Positions 17,149 to 25,761 of a DNA stretch of 64,000 nt are shown here, one piece after another. A program made the position numbers and the translations under genes. The DNA is taken from positions 186,001 through 250,000 of the forward strand of contig NZ_BMJQ01000011.1 of assembly GCF_014643535.1 (NCBI RefSeq). The letters run 5' to 3'. Within the stretch, counting starts at the first letter, position 1; each line of letters starts with the position of its first letter. The notes under the pieces are model-generated. The model saw nothing but the letters and a program-made list of their open reading frames with translations, did no database searches and was not told the origin of the DNA. This DNA is from Aliidongia dinghuensis (lineage in GTDB: Bacteria > Pseudomonadota > Alphaproteobacteria > ATCC43930 > CGMCC-115725).

Positions 17149-17649
17149 CTAGGTCCCGATCGGCCGTGCTACGGCGTGATTGAGGGCGGCCTGGATGTCG
17201 CCCTCCCAGGCCGCGCGCGGCAGTTCGTAGACCAGCTCGATCTCGTTGCCGTCCGGGTCGCTCAGATGGACGCTATGGGTGGCGCCGCGCTCGATCTGGC
17301 GGTGCAGCGCCACGCCCTGGCCCATCAGGAACCGGACCTGCCGCTGCCATGCCTCGCGGCTCGGATAGGTAATGGCGACATGGTGCAGCACCTGGGGATG
17401 CGGAGCGAGGTCGGCCGGCATCGACGGTTGCTCGATGAGGGCAACGTCATGATGCCGGAGCTTGCCGTCCTGTTCGCCGCTATAGAAGCGCATGCGCGCG
17501 ACGGGCTGGCCGTCCGGTCCTGTTCGCTGCCAGGTGCCGACCTGGCGGAAGCCGAGACAGCCGGTCCAGAAGCGATGGGCGCGATCGAGGTCGCGCACGT
17601 TGAGGACGAGGTGATTGAGGCCGCTCGGGGTTTCAGGCTGAAGCGTCAT
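17149..17649 (-). CDS. VOC-family (glyoxalase/dioxygenase fold) protein
   Basis: A 166-residue single vicinal-oxygen-chelate protein. The first metal-ligand strand is GLNHLVLNVRDL (His near residue 12), a second is VLHHVAITY, and the end SDPDGNEIELVYE carries the usual C-terminal Glu ligand. The ATG at 17649 has GGAG at normal spacing; the 58 extra residues in the longer reading have no VOC character. It resembles biphenyl-diol-type extradiol dioxygenases and glyoxalases, so the reaction is undefined. It is divergent from the TetR gene 243 bp away. Confidence 0.82.
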   Translation of the reverse strand: MTLQPETPSGLNHLVLNVRDLDRAHRFWTGCLGFRQVGTWQRTGPDGQPVARMRFYSGEQDGKLRHHDVALIEQPSMPADLAPHPQVLHHVAITYPSREAWQRQVRFLMGQGVALHRQIERGATHSVHLSDPDGNEIELVYELPRAAWEGDIQAALNHAVARPIGT

Positions 17650-17836
17650 CGGGGTCTCCAGTGAGGGAGCGCCTCGGCCGCGGCAGGAAAGACGTTCCAA
17701 CGGCATGGCCTCGGCGCCGCCGAACGGTCGAGGCCGGAATGGCATCGTCGGTTCGGGCTTGCGCGTTGGTTGACGTTGAACGCTTACGGTTGCGATCGAT
17801 TCGCAACGGATGCTGTGTAGCATCCGCCCGCAGCGG

Positions 17837-17866
17837 TTGACAAGCGATATCGGGCAGCCGTATATA
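17837..17866 (+). promoter_or_regulatory. sigma-70-type promoter of the tetR gene
   Basis: TTGACA (17837-17842), an 18-base spacer and TATATA (17861-17866) form a near-consensus promoter 26 bp before the tetR start. Its -10 element overlaps the left arm of the operator, so bound repressor would block polymerase. Confidence 0.65.
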
Positions 17867-17883
17867 GAAAGAACGTTCTATAT
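17862..17883. promoter_or_regulatory. TetR operator, perfect inverted repeat
   Basis: ATATAGAA (17862-17869) and TTCTATAT (17876-17883) are perfect 8-bp inverted arms around AGAACG. A nested 10-bp palindrome, AGAACGTTCT, spans 17870-17879. The site overlaps the -10 region and ribosome site of tetR, as expected for autorepression. Confidence 0.7.
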
Positions 17884-17892
17884 GGAGTGGCC

Positions 17893-18450
17893 ATGCGTGC
17901 GACGACGGAAGAGGTGCGGGATCGGTTGCTGGATGCGGCGGAGCGGCTCATCTATCGCGATGGCATCCATGGCACCGGCGTCGACACGATCCTCTCCGAG
18001 GCGTCGGTCGCCCGCATGAGCCTCTACAACCAGTTCGGCAACAAGGACGGCCTCGTGCTGGCGGCGCTGGAACGGCGCGATCGGCGCTGGATGGTCTGGT
18101 ACGAGGCGCGGGTGACGGCGCTGGCACCGGCCGGGCGCGGGCGGGTGCTGGCATTGTTCGATGCGCTGGGCGAGTGGTTCCGCGAGCCGGATTTCCACGG
18201 CTGCGCCTTCATCAATGCCGCGGGCGAGCTGGCGGACCCGGCGCATGAGGTCCGCCATCTGGCCGCCCGGCACAAGCAGGCGCTCGCGCGCTTCGTTACC
18301 GAGGTTGCGGCGGCGGCCGATGTGCCGACGCTCGCTCGTCCGCTGTTTCTGCTGGTCGAGGGGGCCATCGTGACCGCCATGGTCGAAGGCTACCCCGACG
18401 CCGCGGCGGACGCCCGCGCCGCGGCCGAGCATATGCTCGCTGCCGGGTGA
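17893..18450 (+). CDS. TetR-family transcriptional regulator
   Basis: A 185-residue TetR regulator. The helix-turn-helix is at about 5-50 (VRDRLLDAAERLIYRDGIHG and ARMSLYNQFGNKDGLV), of the AcrR/TetR type with a Tyr-Asn-Gln-Phe recognition region. The C-terminal ligand domain has a conserved-looking GCAFINAAGEL segment seen in TetR proteins near DUF1348 or oxidoreductase genes. GGAG lies 5 bp before ATG 17893. Matching operator sequence stands before both this gene and the next, so it likely represses itself and the DUF1348 gene. Confidence 0.9.
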   Translation: MRATTEEVRDRLLDAAERLIYRDGIHGTGVDTILSEASVARMSLYNQFGNKDGLVLAALERRDRRWMVWYEARVTALAPAGRGRVLALFDALGEWFREPDFHGCAFINAAGELADPAHEVRHLAARHKQALARFVTEVAAAADVPTLARPLFLLVEGAIVTAMVEGYPDAAADARAAAEHMLAAG

Positions 18451-18475
18451 GGGTTTGAGCCTGTAGTATATCGAT

Positions 18476-18485
18476 CGTTCTATAT
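18476..18485. promoter_or_regulatory. second TetR half-operator before the DUF1348 gene
   Basis: CGTTCTATAT here is identical to the right half of the operator before tetR (17874-17883), and lies 13 bp upstream of the GTG start of the DUF1348 gene inside an AT-rich stretch. The left half is degenerate. It suggests shared control. Confidence 0.5.
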
Positions 18486-18498
18486 ATAGGAGAATATC

Positions 18499-18921
18499 GT
18501 GCCTGCACCTATCATCAAGCCGCCGTTCACCGAAGAGACCGCCCGCGCCAAGGTCAAGGCCGCGGAGGATGCCTGGAATACGCGCGATCCGGACCGAGTG
18601 GCGCTCGCCTATACGCCCGACTCCGATTGGCGCAATCGCGATCGGTTCATCCGCGGCCGAGACGAGATCCGCGCGTTCCTCCGCGAGAAATGGGCGCGCG
18701 AGCAGGATTACTATCTGCAGAAAGAGCTGTTCTGCTTCTCCGACACGCGCATCGCCGTCTGCTTCCAGTACGAATGGCACGATGCCGACGGGCAATGGTG
18801 GCGGTCCTACGGCAACGAGAACTGGGACTTCGATGCCGAGGGGCTGATGGAGCGGCGCCAAGCCAGCATCAACGACGTGAAGATCGCCGAGGCCGACCGG
18901 AAGTTCCGCGGCAAGCGGTAG
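18499..18921 (+). CDS. DUF1348 / NTF2-like (SnoaL-fold) protein
   Basis: A 140-residue protein that matches the DUF1348 pattern: [20 protein letters not shown], then [20 protein letters not shown] and [20 protein letters not shown]. The fold is the NTF2-like cone used by SnoaL and ketosteroid isomerase, and the family has no defined reaction. The start is GTG with AGGAGA 7 bp upstream. It lies directly behind tetR with a copy of the operator half-site between them, so it is probably the regulator's target. A composite palindromic repeat begins 9 bp after the stop. Confidence 0.88.
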   Translation: MPAPIIKPPFTEETARAKVKAAEDAWNTRDPDRVALAYTPDSDWRNRDRFIRGRDEIRAFLREKWAREQDYYLQKELFCFSDTRIAVCFQYEWHDADGQWWRSYGNENWDFDAEGLMERRQASINDVKIAEADRKFRGKR

Positions 18922-18930
18922 GGGCACTAC

Positions 18931-19042
18931 GTCATCCCCGCGAAGGCGGGGATCCAGGGTTGCTCCGAAGGCGTTGGCCGATGCTGACACCAACCACGAG
19001 CCCCGAGAAGCCGCTCTGGATTCCTGCCTGCGCGGGAATGAC
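18931..19042. repeat. composite palindromic intergenic repeat, copy 1
   Basis: The ends are GTCATCCCCGCGAAGGCGGG (18931-18950, continuing GATCCAG) and the opposite-facing CTGGATTCCTGCCTGCGCGG (19017-19036, continuing GAATGAC). Each end can also fold on itself. The inner 60 bp are unlike the inner parts of copies at 37.1 and 57.6 kb. This is a REP/ERIC-like non-coding mobile element of the common alphaproteobacterial type. Confidence 0.8.
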
Positions 19043-19059
19043 GGAGGGATGAAATGAGA

Positions 19060-19088
19060 AGCCCCGGATGGCGGGACCATCCGGGGCT
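19060..19088 (-). terminator. stem-loop terminator after rne
   Basis: AGCCCCGGATGG (19060-19071) and CCATCCGGGGCT (19077-19088) form a perfect 12-bp stem with a 5-base loop, 23 bp beyond the rne stop. On the minus strand it is followed by TCTCATTTC, a weak T-rich tract. It may also act on the plus strand. Confidence 0.65.
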
Positions 19089-19111
19089 CTCTGTTTCGCA
19101 CGCCTCAGCGG

Positions 19112-22100
19112 TTACTCGATCAGGCGCTTCCACCAGCCACGGCGCGGCGGCGAGGGCGGCTCGACCGGGATCGGCTCGGCGGCTGCCGCGGCCGGTTCGG
19201 CTGCTGCTGGTTCCGCCTCGACGGCCAGCGGCGCATCGGCAACCTGGGCCGCCACGGGCTCCGGCTCCGGCACGATCGCCGGTGCCACCGGCGCTTCGGC
19301 CGCCGCAGGCTCGACGGCTGGAGGCTCGGCGACTGGGGGTTCGGCGATCGGGGGTTCGGCGATCGGGGGTTCGGCGATCGGGGGCTCGAGGGCCGCCGGT
19401 TCGGCGGGAAGTTCGACCGCCGAAGGCTCTGCCGTAGCCGGCTCGACCGGCGCTTCCGCCGCCTTCTTGCGCGGCGCGCGACGACGCTTTGGCTTCTCGG
19501 CCACCTCCGTTGCCGGCTCGGCCGGTGCTGCGGCTTCCGCCGCGACCACTTCGGCCGGGGCCTCCGCTGCCGCTTCCGTGGCCTTCTTGCGCGGCGCGCG
19601 ACGGCGCTTGGGCTTTTCCTCGGCGGCCGCTTCGGCCTGTGCCGCTGCGGGCTCGGACGCGATCTCGGTCACGACGGGCGCCGCAGCAGCCTCGCCCGAC
19701 GGAGCCTCGACCGACGGAGCCTCGACCGGCTCGGCCGTAACCGGTGCGGGCGCTGCCGGTTGGTCCTCGCCCCCTTCCATGTCGAACAGCGGCTCGCGAC
19801 CGTCGCGGGCGAAATCGAGCGCGGAAGGATAAGCGAGCGGATCGTCATCGGCCGGATAGCCCGCTTGAGGCGCCGCCGAACCGGTCTCCTCGTCGCGCCG
19901 CCGCCGGCGGCCGCCGCGCTTGCCGCGCCGGCGACGCTTGCGCTCGGCATCGGACACGCCGTCATGGCCCGCGGCCTCGACCGGCGCCGGTGCGCCCTCT
20001 GCTTCCTCGCCGTCGGCCGCTGCTTCGTCCGGGCCTTCGGCGCCCTCTTCCTCGTCCTCGTCGGCGCTCTCCTCGCCGTCTTGCATCTGCGCCTGCTCGT
20101 CGCCGCCGCGCCGCCGCTTGCGCCGCCGCCGCTTGCGCCGCGGGCGATCCTCGTCGCCGCCGGCCTCGGCACTCTCGGCATGCTCGCCGACCGCGGCTTG
20201 CTCGCGGACCTCGCCCTCGGCCTCGGCGGCCTCGTCGAGCCCTTCCTCGATATATTCCTCTTCCTCTTCCTCCGGCACGGGGGTCGCCGTCGGCATCGGC
20301 AGCGCGTCCAGCTCCTGCTGGGTGAGCGCGCGCACGCGCTCCAGCCGGAACGCCGGCGGCACCAGCGTGTCGTCCTGCAGGACCATGACGCGGAAGCCGT
20401 AGCGCTGCTCGATCATCGACAGCGTGTCGCGCTTCTGGTTCAGCACATAGAGCGCGATCGGCGTCGGCACGTAGATCGCGATCTCCGCGGTGCGGCGGCG
20501 GATGCCTTCTTCCTCGAGCGCGCGCAGCACGACGAGCGCCGTCGATTCGGTCGAGCGGATCGTCCCGGTGCCGTTGCAGTGCGGGCAGACCTGGGTCGAG
20601 GCCTCGATCAGGCTCGAGCGCAGGCGCTGGCGCGACAGTTCCAGGAGGCCGAACGGGCTGATGCGGCCGAGCTGGATGCGCGCCCGGTCGTTCTTCATCG
20701 CCTCCTTGAGCTTGCGCTCGACGGCGCCCTGGTTGCGGCCGTCCTCCATGTCGATGAAGTCGATGACGACGAGGCCGGCCAGGTCACGCAAGCGGAGCTG
20801 GCGTGCGATTTCCTCGGCGGCCTCGAGGTTGGTCTTGGTCGCCGTCTCCTCGATGTTGCGCTCTTTGGTCGAGCGGCCGGAGTTGACATCGATCGAGACC
20901 AGCGCCTCGGTCGGGTTGATGACGATGTAGCCGCCCGAGCGCAGCTGGACGACCGGGTTATGGATCTGGTCGATCTGGGCGTCGACCTGGAAACGGTGGA
21001 ACAGCGGGATCGCCGGGTCGCGATAGGGCCGGACGCGTGCGGCATGGCTCGGCATGAGCATGCGCATGAATTCCTTGGCCGTGCGGTAACCGTCCTCGCC
21101 CTCGACCAGCACCTCTTCGATGTCGCGGCTGTAGAGGTCGCGGATCGCGCGCTTGATCAGGCTGCCTTCCTCATAGATGAGCGCCGGCGCCGACGACTGC
21201 AGGGTCATCTCGCGGATCTCGTCCCAGAGCCGCAGCAGATACTCGTAGTCGCGCCTGATCTCGGCCTTGGAGCGCTCGCTGCCGGCGGTACGGACGATGA
21301 CGCCCATGCCCTCCGGCACCTCCAGCTCCTCCATCAGCTCCTTCAGGCGCCGACGGTCGGTGGCCGAGGTAATCTTGCGCGACACGCCGCCGCCACGGCC
21401 CGCGTTCGGCATCAGCACGCAATAGCGGCCGGCGAGCGACAGATATGTGGTGAGCGCCGCACCCTTGTTGCCGCGCTCCTCCTTCGTCACCTGGATCAGC
21501 AGGATCTGCCGGCGCTTGATGACTTCCTGGATCTTGTAGGTGCGGTAGTGCCGGGTGCGCGGGCGCGTCTGCACTTCCTCGAAATCGTCGCCGCCCACGG
21601 TCTCGACCGTGATCGGCGCCTCTTCCGTCTGCTGGATGTGGCTGGCGTGCTCAGCCTCGGAGACGGCGCCTTCGACGGTTTCGACCGTCGTTGGCGTCGC
21701 GATATCCTCGACCGTCGCCTCTTGTGCCGGATCGAACGGGGCCGGATCGAACGGTACGGGCTCGGTCACCTGGACCGCATAGACGGCGCCGACGGCGATG
21801 CCATCGGTCGCAGCCTGGGCCGGCGGCTCGTAGGCGGCCGGCGCGGGGGCGACTGGTGCGGGGGCGTCCGGCGCGAGAGTGACCGGCGCGGGCGCCGACT
21901 CGAAGTCGGGCTCGCCCGCCTCGGCATGCGGCGTGTGGCCGTCGTCATCCGGCTGCTCGGCATGCTCGTGGCGGTCGTCATACCCGTGCCGGGCGTCATA
22001 CCCGTTGCCGTCGCCGGGCTCGTCCCCGTCGTGCTGGTCGTAGTGTTCCTGCCGGTCGTGGTGTTCATGTGCGTCCGAGGCGGCGGACTCGTCGTGGCCG

Positions 22101-22396
22101 TGCTCCTCGTCATAGCGCTCGGCCGCGAGCATCGCTTCGCGGTCGCCGATCGGGATCCGGTAATAGTCCGGATGGATCTCGCTGAAGGCGAGGAAGCCGT
22201 GGCGGTTGCCGCCGTATTCGACGAAGGCCGCCTGCAAGGACGGCTCTACCCGCGTCACTTTCGCGAGGTAGATGTTGCCCTTGATCTGTTTCTTGGTGGA
22301 AGTCTCGAAGTCGAATTCCTCGAGACGGTTGCCGTTGAGAACGACGACCCGGGTTTCTTCGGGATGCGTCGCATCGATCAGCATGCGTCGTGCCAT
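19112..22396 (-). CDS. rne: ribonuclease E
   Basis: A 1094-residue RNase E/G endonuclease, the scaffold of RNA decay and rRNA/tRNA processing. The start MARRMLIDATHPEETRVVVL at 22396 is the family start; an ATG 141 bp upstream is rejected. The S1 domain is split by an acidic, His-rich insert at about 92-280. The catalytic DNase-I-like domain has Asp in VSIDVNSGRS (about 500) and VVIDFIDMEDGRN, and the zinc-link CPHCNGTG is at about 604. Residues beyond about 700 are disordered, with Arg/Lys-rich blocks alternating with acidic and Pro/Ala/Glu repeats, ending RRGWWKRLIE. The divergent neighbour is PBP1A. Confidence 0.97.
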   Translation of the reverse strand: MARRMLIDATHPEETRVVVLNGNRLEEFDFETSTKKQIKGNIYLAKVTRVEPSLQAAFVEYGGNRHGFLAFSEIHPDYYRIPIGDREAMLAAERYDEEHGHDESAASDAHEHHDRQEHYDQHDGDEPGDGNGYDARHGYDDRHEHAEQPDDDGHTPHAEAGEPDFESAPAPVTLAPDAPAPVAPAPAAYEPPAQAATDGIAVGAVYAVQVTEPVPFDPAPFDPAQEATVEDIATPTTVETVEGAVSEAEHASHIQQTEEAPITVETVGGDDFEEVQTRPRTRHYRTYKIQEVIKRRQILLIQVTKEERGNKGAALTTYLSLAGRYCVLMPNAGRGGGVSRKITSATDRRRLKELMEELEVPEGMGVIVRTAGSERSKAEIRRDYEYLLRLWDEIREMTLQSSAPALIYEEGSLIKRAIRDLYSRDIEEVLVEGEDGYRTAKEFMRMLMPSHAARVRPYRDPAIPLFHRFQVDAQIDQIHNPVVQLRSGGYIVINPTEALVSIDVNSGRSTKERNIEETATKTNLEAAEEIARQLRLRDLAGLVVIDFIDMEDGRNQGAVERKLKEAMKNDRARIQLGRISPFGLLELSRQRLRSSLIEASTQVCPHCNGTGTIRSTESTALVVLRALEEEGIRRRTAEIAIYVPTPIALYVLNQKRDTLSMIEQRYGFRVMVLQDDTLVPPAFRLERVRALTQQELDALPMPTATPVPEEEEEEYIEEGLDEAAEAEGEVREQAAVGEHAESAEAGGDEDRPRRKRRRRKRRRGGDEQAQMQDGEESADEDEEEGAEGPDEAAADGEEAEGAPAPVEAAGHDGVSDAERKRRRRGKRGGRRRRRDEETGSAAPQAGYPADDDPLAYPSALDFARDGREPLFDMEGGEDQPAAPAPVTAEPVEAPSVEAPSGEAAAAPVVTEIASEPAAAQAEAAAEEKPKRRRAPRKKATEAAAEAPAEVVAAEAAAPAEPATEVAEKPKRRRAPRKKAAEAPVEPATAEPSAVELPAEPAALEPPIAEPPIAEPPIAEPPVAEPPAVEPAAAEAPVAPAIVPEPEPVAAQVADAPLAVEAEPAAAEPAAAAAEPIPVEPPSPPRRGWWKRLIE
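19329..19388. repeat. four tandem 15-bp units inside rne
   Basis: Four consecutive 15-bp units of the type GCGATCGGGGGTTCG encode the pentapeptide (Glu-Pro-Pro-Ile/Val-Ala) in the disordered C-terminal region of RNase E. Units two and three are identical, so copy number could change by slippage without breaking the frame. Confidence 0.85.
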
Positions 22397-22969
22397 CAGG
22401 CATGTACTCCGGAGCACGGCCGGTCTCACGCCGTGCGAAGACCGGCGTGGCAGCGCGCTCTCGTTTGGCCGGGCCGGCGGAACCCTCGAAAACATCCTGC
22501 CGAACGGCGATCTTATGCTCGCCATGGCTGGGTTCATCGGGTCCCCGCAATCCGGACGAATTCGCCGAATCTGGCCGCGGGGGTTTCATCACAGGATCCT
22601 CTGGAGATCTACGCCCCCGCCGGAACCCGGTCGGAGCGCTAAGGGCCGCATCCGACGATCGGGCATTCCGGGGCGACGTCGCCGTTTCGATCTCGTCGAT
22701 TCGGCTCCCCCAGGGATTTTCGCAAAACCGACAATAAAGAGCGCCGACCGGATCGACAACCCTTAAAGCGTTGGCCCTGATGATTGGCCAACTGCCGAGA
22801 ATTTGGCGAAATCGTGGCGACTGCAGCGCTTCACTCTGCCGGAACCTACGGGGCAGCCGCGACGTAAATACGCTTGGCAAGGCCGGTCGCAAAGCGCCAT
22901 ACCGGACGAGCCGGGAAGGGGTCTTTTGACCCGCCGGCCGCCGGTTGGTTCGGCGCCCGCTCTTGTCCG
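22397..22969. other. 573-bp intergenic region between rne and PBP1A genes
   Basis: No credible gene is seen. The region must hold the promoters of both divergent genes and a long rne leader; RNase E genes are often autoregulated through such a leader, but no specific structure was established here. One candidate rne promoter is listed separately. The apparent open frames here are shadows without ribosome sites. Confidence 0.5.
22731..22759 (-). promoter_or_regulatory. candidate rne promoter
   Basis: On the minus strand TTGTCG (22759-22754) and TATTGT (22736-22731) are separated by 17 bases, a reasonable -35/-10 pair in the AT-richest part of the gap. It would give an rne leader of about 330 nt. 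Confidence 0.4.
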
Positions 22970-25699
22970 ATGAGCTCGTTGCCGCGCATGCGCTATGTTC
23001 AATCGCTGCTGTTCACGCTGTTTCTGCTCCTGGCGCTTGGCGCCGGGGCTGGATTCGTCGTCTATCAGCACTACGCCGCCGACCTGCCCGACTTCCAGCA
23101 GCTCGCCGACTACCAGCCGCCGATCACGACGCGCGTCCATGCCGGCGATGGCCGGCTGCTCGCGGAATATGCGACGGAGCGCCGTGTGTTCGTGCCGATC
23201 TCGGCCATCCCGCCGCGCGTGGTCCAGGCGATGCTGGCGGCGGAGGACCGGGAGTTCTTCAGCCACGGCGGCGTCAATCCGGCGGCCATGGTGCGCGCGG
23301 CGATCCAGAACCTGATGCATGCCGGGCAGGGGCGCCGCCAGATCGGCGCCTCCACCATCACGCAGCAGGTCGCGAAGAACATGCTGCTGGGCGACCAGTA
23401 CAGCTACGTCCGCAAGATCAAGGAAGCGATCCTCGCGGTGCGCATGGAGCAGGCGCTCTCGAAGGAGCGCATCCTCGAGCTCTACATGAACGAGATCAAT
23501 TTCGGCCGCGGCGCCTACGGCATCGCGACCGGTGCGCTCGTCTATTTCAACAAGTCGGTCGACGAGCTCACCGTCTCCGAGGCGGCGTTCCTTGCCGGCG
23601 CGGTCAAGGGCCCGACCAACTATGATCCGGCGCGCCACTACGACGCGGCCAAGGCGCGGCGCGACTACGTCATCGACGGCATGTGGAAGATCGGCGCCAT
23701 CACCGAGGCCGAGGCGAAGGCGGCCGAGGCCGAGCCGATCGTGCTCCGCAAGCGTGACGAGACCCAGGTCTTCTCCGCTCCCTATTTCACCGAAGAGGTG
23801 CGGCGCGAGCTCATCCAGCGCTTCGGCGAGGACAAGGTCTACAAGTCCGGCCTGTCGGTCCGTACCAGCCTCGATCCGATCCTGCAGACCTATGCCGACA
23901 AGGCGCTCCGGGACGGGCTCGTGACCTATGACCGGCGCCACGGCTGGCGCGGCCCCGTCACCCATCTCGACATCAATCCCGACGCCAAGGGCTGGAACCA
24001 GGCGCTGGCGGCCGTGCCGGTGCCGGGCGGTTCGGTGCCCTGGAAGCTGGCGCTCGTGCGCGAGGTCAAGCCCGACGCCGCCGAGATCGGCTTTGCCGAC
24101 GGTTCGACCGGCACCATCCCGATGAAGGAGATGGAATGGGCCCGGCCGACGCTCGAGGATCAGCGTGTGGGTGTGACGCCCAAGACCGCCGAGCAGGTGG
24201 TGAAGCGCGGCGACGTCGTGCTGGTCGAGGCGGTGATGAGCGAGCCGCCGGTCCCAGCCAAGCCCACCACGGCCAAGCCCGTCGCCAAGGGCAAGGGCGC
24301 GAAGCCGGTTGCCGAACCGTCGCCGCCAGTTGCAACGCCCACTGCGGTGCCCGCCAGCCCGCCGACGATCGCCCATTGGGCGCTCCGCCAGATCCCGAAC
24401 GTGTCGGGTGCCATGGTGGCGCTCGATCCCCACACCGGCCGCGTGCTCGCCATGGACGGCGGCTGGTCCTACGAGACGAGCCAGTTCAACCGGGCGACCC
24501 AGGCCTATCGGCAGATCGGCTCGACCTTCAAGCCGTTCGCCTATCTGGCCGCGCTCGACAATGGCATGACGCCCTCGACGCTCATCCTCGACGACCCGAT
24601 CGAGATGGAGCAGGGGCCGGGCCTGCCCTTGTGGCGGCCGCATAATTTCGAGGGCGGCGAGGCGCCGGGCCCGCAGCCGCTGCGCGTCGCGATCGAGAAG
24701 TCCCTGAACCTCATGACCGTGCGCATGGCGACGACGATCGGCATCGACAAGATCGCGCCCTATGTCGAGCGGCTCGGGCTCATGGACAAGATGCCGCTGC
24801 TCTATTCCCAGGTGCTGGGCGCCGGCCAGACGACGCCGCTCAAGCTCGCGACCGCCTACGCCATGATCGACAATGGCGGCAAGCGCATCACGCCGTCGCT
24901 GATCGACCGGGTCGAGGACCGCGAGGGCAAGCTCGTGTTCAAGCACGATACGCGGGAATGCCCGCGCTGTGGCGACTACGACTGGGCGCCGGACGGTGAA
25001 GTGCCGACCCTGCCGGACGAGCGCGAGCAGGTGCTGGACCCGGCGACGGCCTACCAGATGGTCAACATCATGCAGGGCGTCATCCAGCGCGGCACGGCGG
25101 CCAATTCCGTCGGCAGCTATCTCAAGATGCCGCTCGCCGGCAAGACCGGTACCACGAACGACATGTTCGACACCTGGTTCGTCGGCTACACGCCCGACCT
25201 GGTGGTTGCGGTCTATGTCGGCTTCGATACGCCGCGCACCTTGGGCCGGCTGGAGCAGGGTGCGCGCACTGCGGCACCGCTCTTCACCGAATTCATGACC
25301 GATGCCTTGAAGGACAAGCCGCCGGTCGATTTCCGCATCCCGCCGGGCGTGCGCCTGGTGCGCGTCAATGCGGCGACCGGCAAGCTCGCCGAGGGCGGCG
25401 AGCGCAACATGATCTGGGAGGCGTTCAAACCCGGGACCGAGCCAACGCCGAACGATCAGGTCGTCGACGGCAGCGGCATCGACGTGGGCTCGATCGGCGA
25501 TGCTCAGCAGAGCAACGCGCCGGCCGACGAGGACCAGGCCGTGCTGCAGGCCGGCCAGCCGCAGCAGCCGACGGCGATCACAGGCGCCGTGCCGCCTGGT
25601 ATGGGCGCGGTCCCGCCGCCGCCCGGGCCGACCTCGGCCTCGCCCCTGCCGCCGCCGCCGACCACGGCACCGTCGACGGGGACGGGCGGTCTGTATTAG
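22970..25699 (+). CDS. mrcA: penicillin-binding protein 1A, bifunctional peptidoglycan synthase
   Basis: A 909-residue class A PBP. One membrane segment (about 10-33) anchors a GT51 glycosyltransferase domain with catalytic Glu92 in AAEDREFFSHGG and the QVAKNMLLG motif. The transpeptidase domain has Ser518-Thr-Phe-Lys521, Ser578-Leu-Asn580 and Lys725-Thr-Gly-Thr. Between them is an OB-like PBP1A insert with a Pro/Ala/Lys-rich loop, and the C-terminus ends in a Pro-rich tail. The start is uncertain: ATG 22970 and ATG 22988 both give a short cytoplasmic tail, and neither has a strong ribosome site. The rne - PBP1A - prfB order is typical of alphaproteobacteria. Confidence 0.95.
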   Translation: MSSLPRMRYVQSLLFTLFLLLALGAGAGFVVYQHYAADLPDFQQLADYQPPITTRVHAGDGRLLAEYATERRVFVPISAIPPRVVQAMLAAEDREFFSHGGVNPAAMVRAAIQNLMHAGQGRRQIGASTITQQVAKNMLLGDQYSYVRKIKEAILAVRMEQALSKERILELYMNEINFGRGAYGIATGALVYFNKSVDELTVSEAAFLAGAVKGPTNYDPARHYDAAKARRDYVIDGMWKIGAITEAEAKAAEAEPIVLRKRDETQVFSAPYFTEEVRRELIQRFGEDKVYKSGLSVRTSLDPILQTYADKALRDGLVTYDRRHGWRGPVTHLDINPDAKGWNQALAAVPVPGGSVPWKLALVREVKPDAAEIGFADGSTGTIPMKEMEWARPTLEDQRVGVTPKTAEQVVKRGDVVLVEAVMSEPPVPAKPTTAKPVAKGKGAKPVAEPSPPVATPTAVPASPPTIAHWALRQIPNVSGAMVALDPHTGRVLAMDGGWSYETSQFNRATQAYRQIGSTFKPFAYLAALDNGMTPSTLILDDPIEMEQGPGLPLWRPHNFEGGEAPGPQPLRVAIEKSLNLMTVRMATTIGIDKIAPYVERLGLMDKMPLLYSQVLGAGQTTPLKLATAYAMIDNGGKRITPSLIDRVEDREGKLVFKHDTRECPRCGDYDWAPDGEVPTLPDEREQVLDPATAYQMVNIMQGVIQRGTAANSVGSYLKMPLAGKTGTTNDMFDTWFVGYTPDLVVAVYVGFDTPRTLGRLEQGARTAAPLFTEFMTDALKDKPPVDFRIPPGVRLVRVNAATGKLAEGGERNMIWEAFKPGTEPTPNDQVVDGSGIDVGSIGDAQQSNAPADEDQAVLQAGQPQQPTAITGAVPPGMGAVPPPPGPTSASPLPPPPTTAPSTGTGGLY

Positions 25700-25711
25700 A
25701 AACCCTGCTTC

Positions 25712-25737
25712 GCGCCCGGGCGATCCGGTCCGGGCGC
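25712..25737 (+). terminator. stem-loop between PBP1A and prfB
   Basis: GCGCCCGG (25712-25719) pairs perfectly with CCGGGCGC (25730-25737) and is followed by CGTTCTT. It lies 12 bp after the PBP1A stop and 25 bp before the prfB start, so it may attenuate rather than fully end transcription into prfB. Confidence 0.55.
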
Positions 25738-25761
25738 CGTTCTTGACCGATGGAGTGACGC

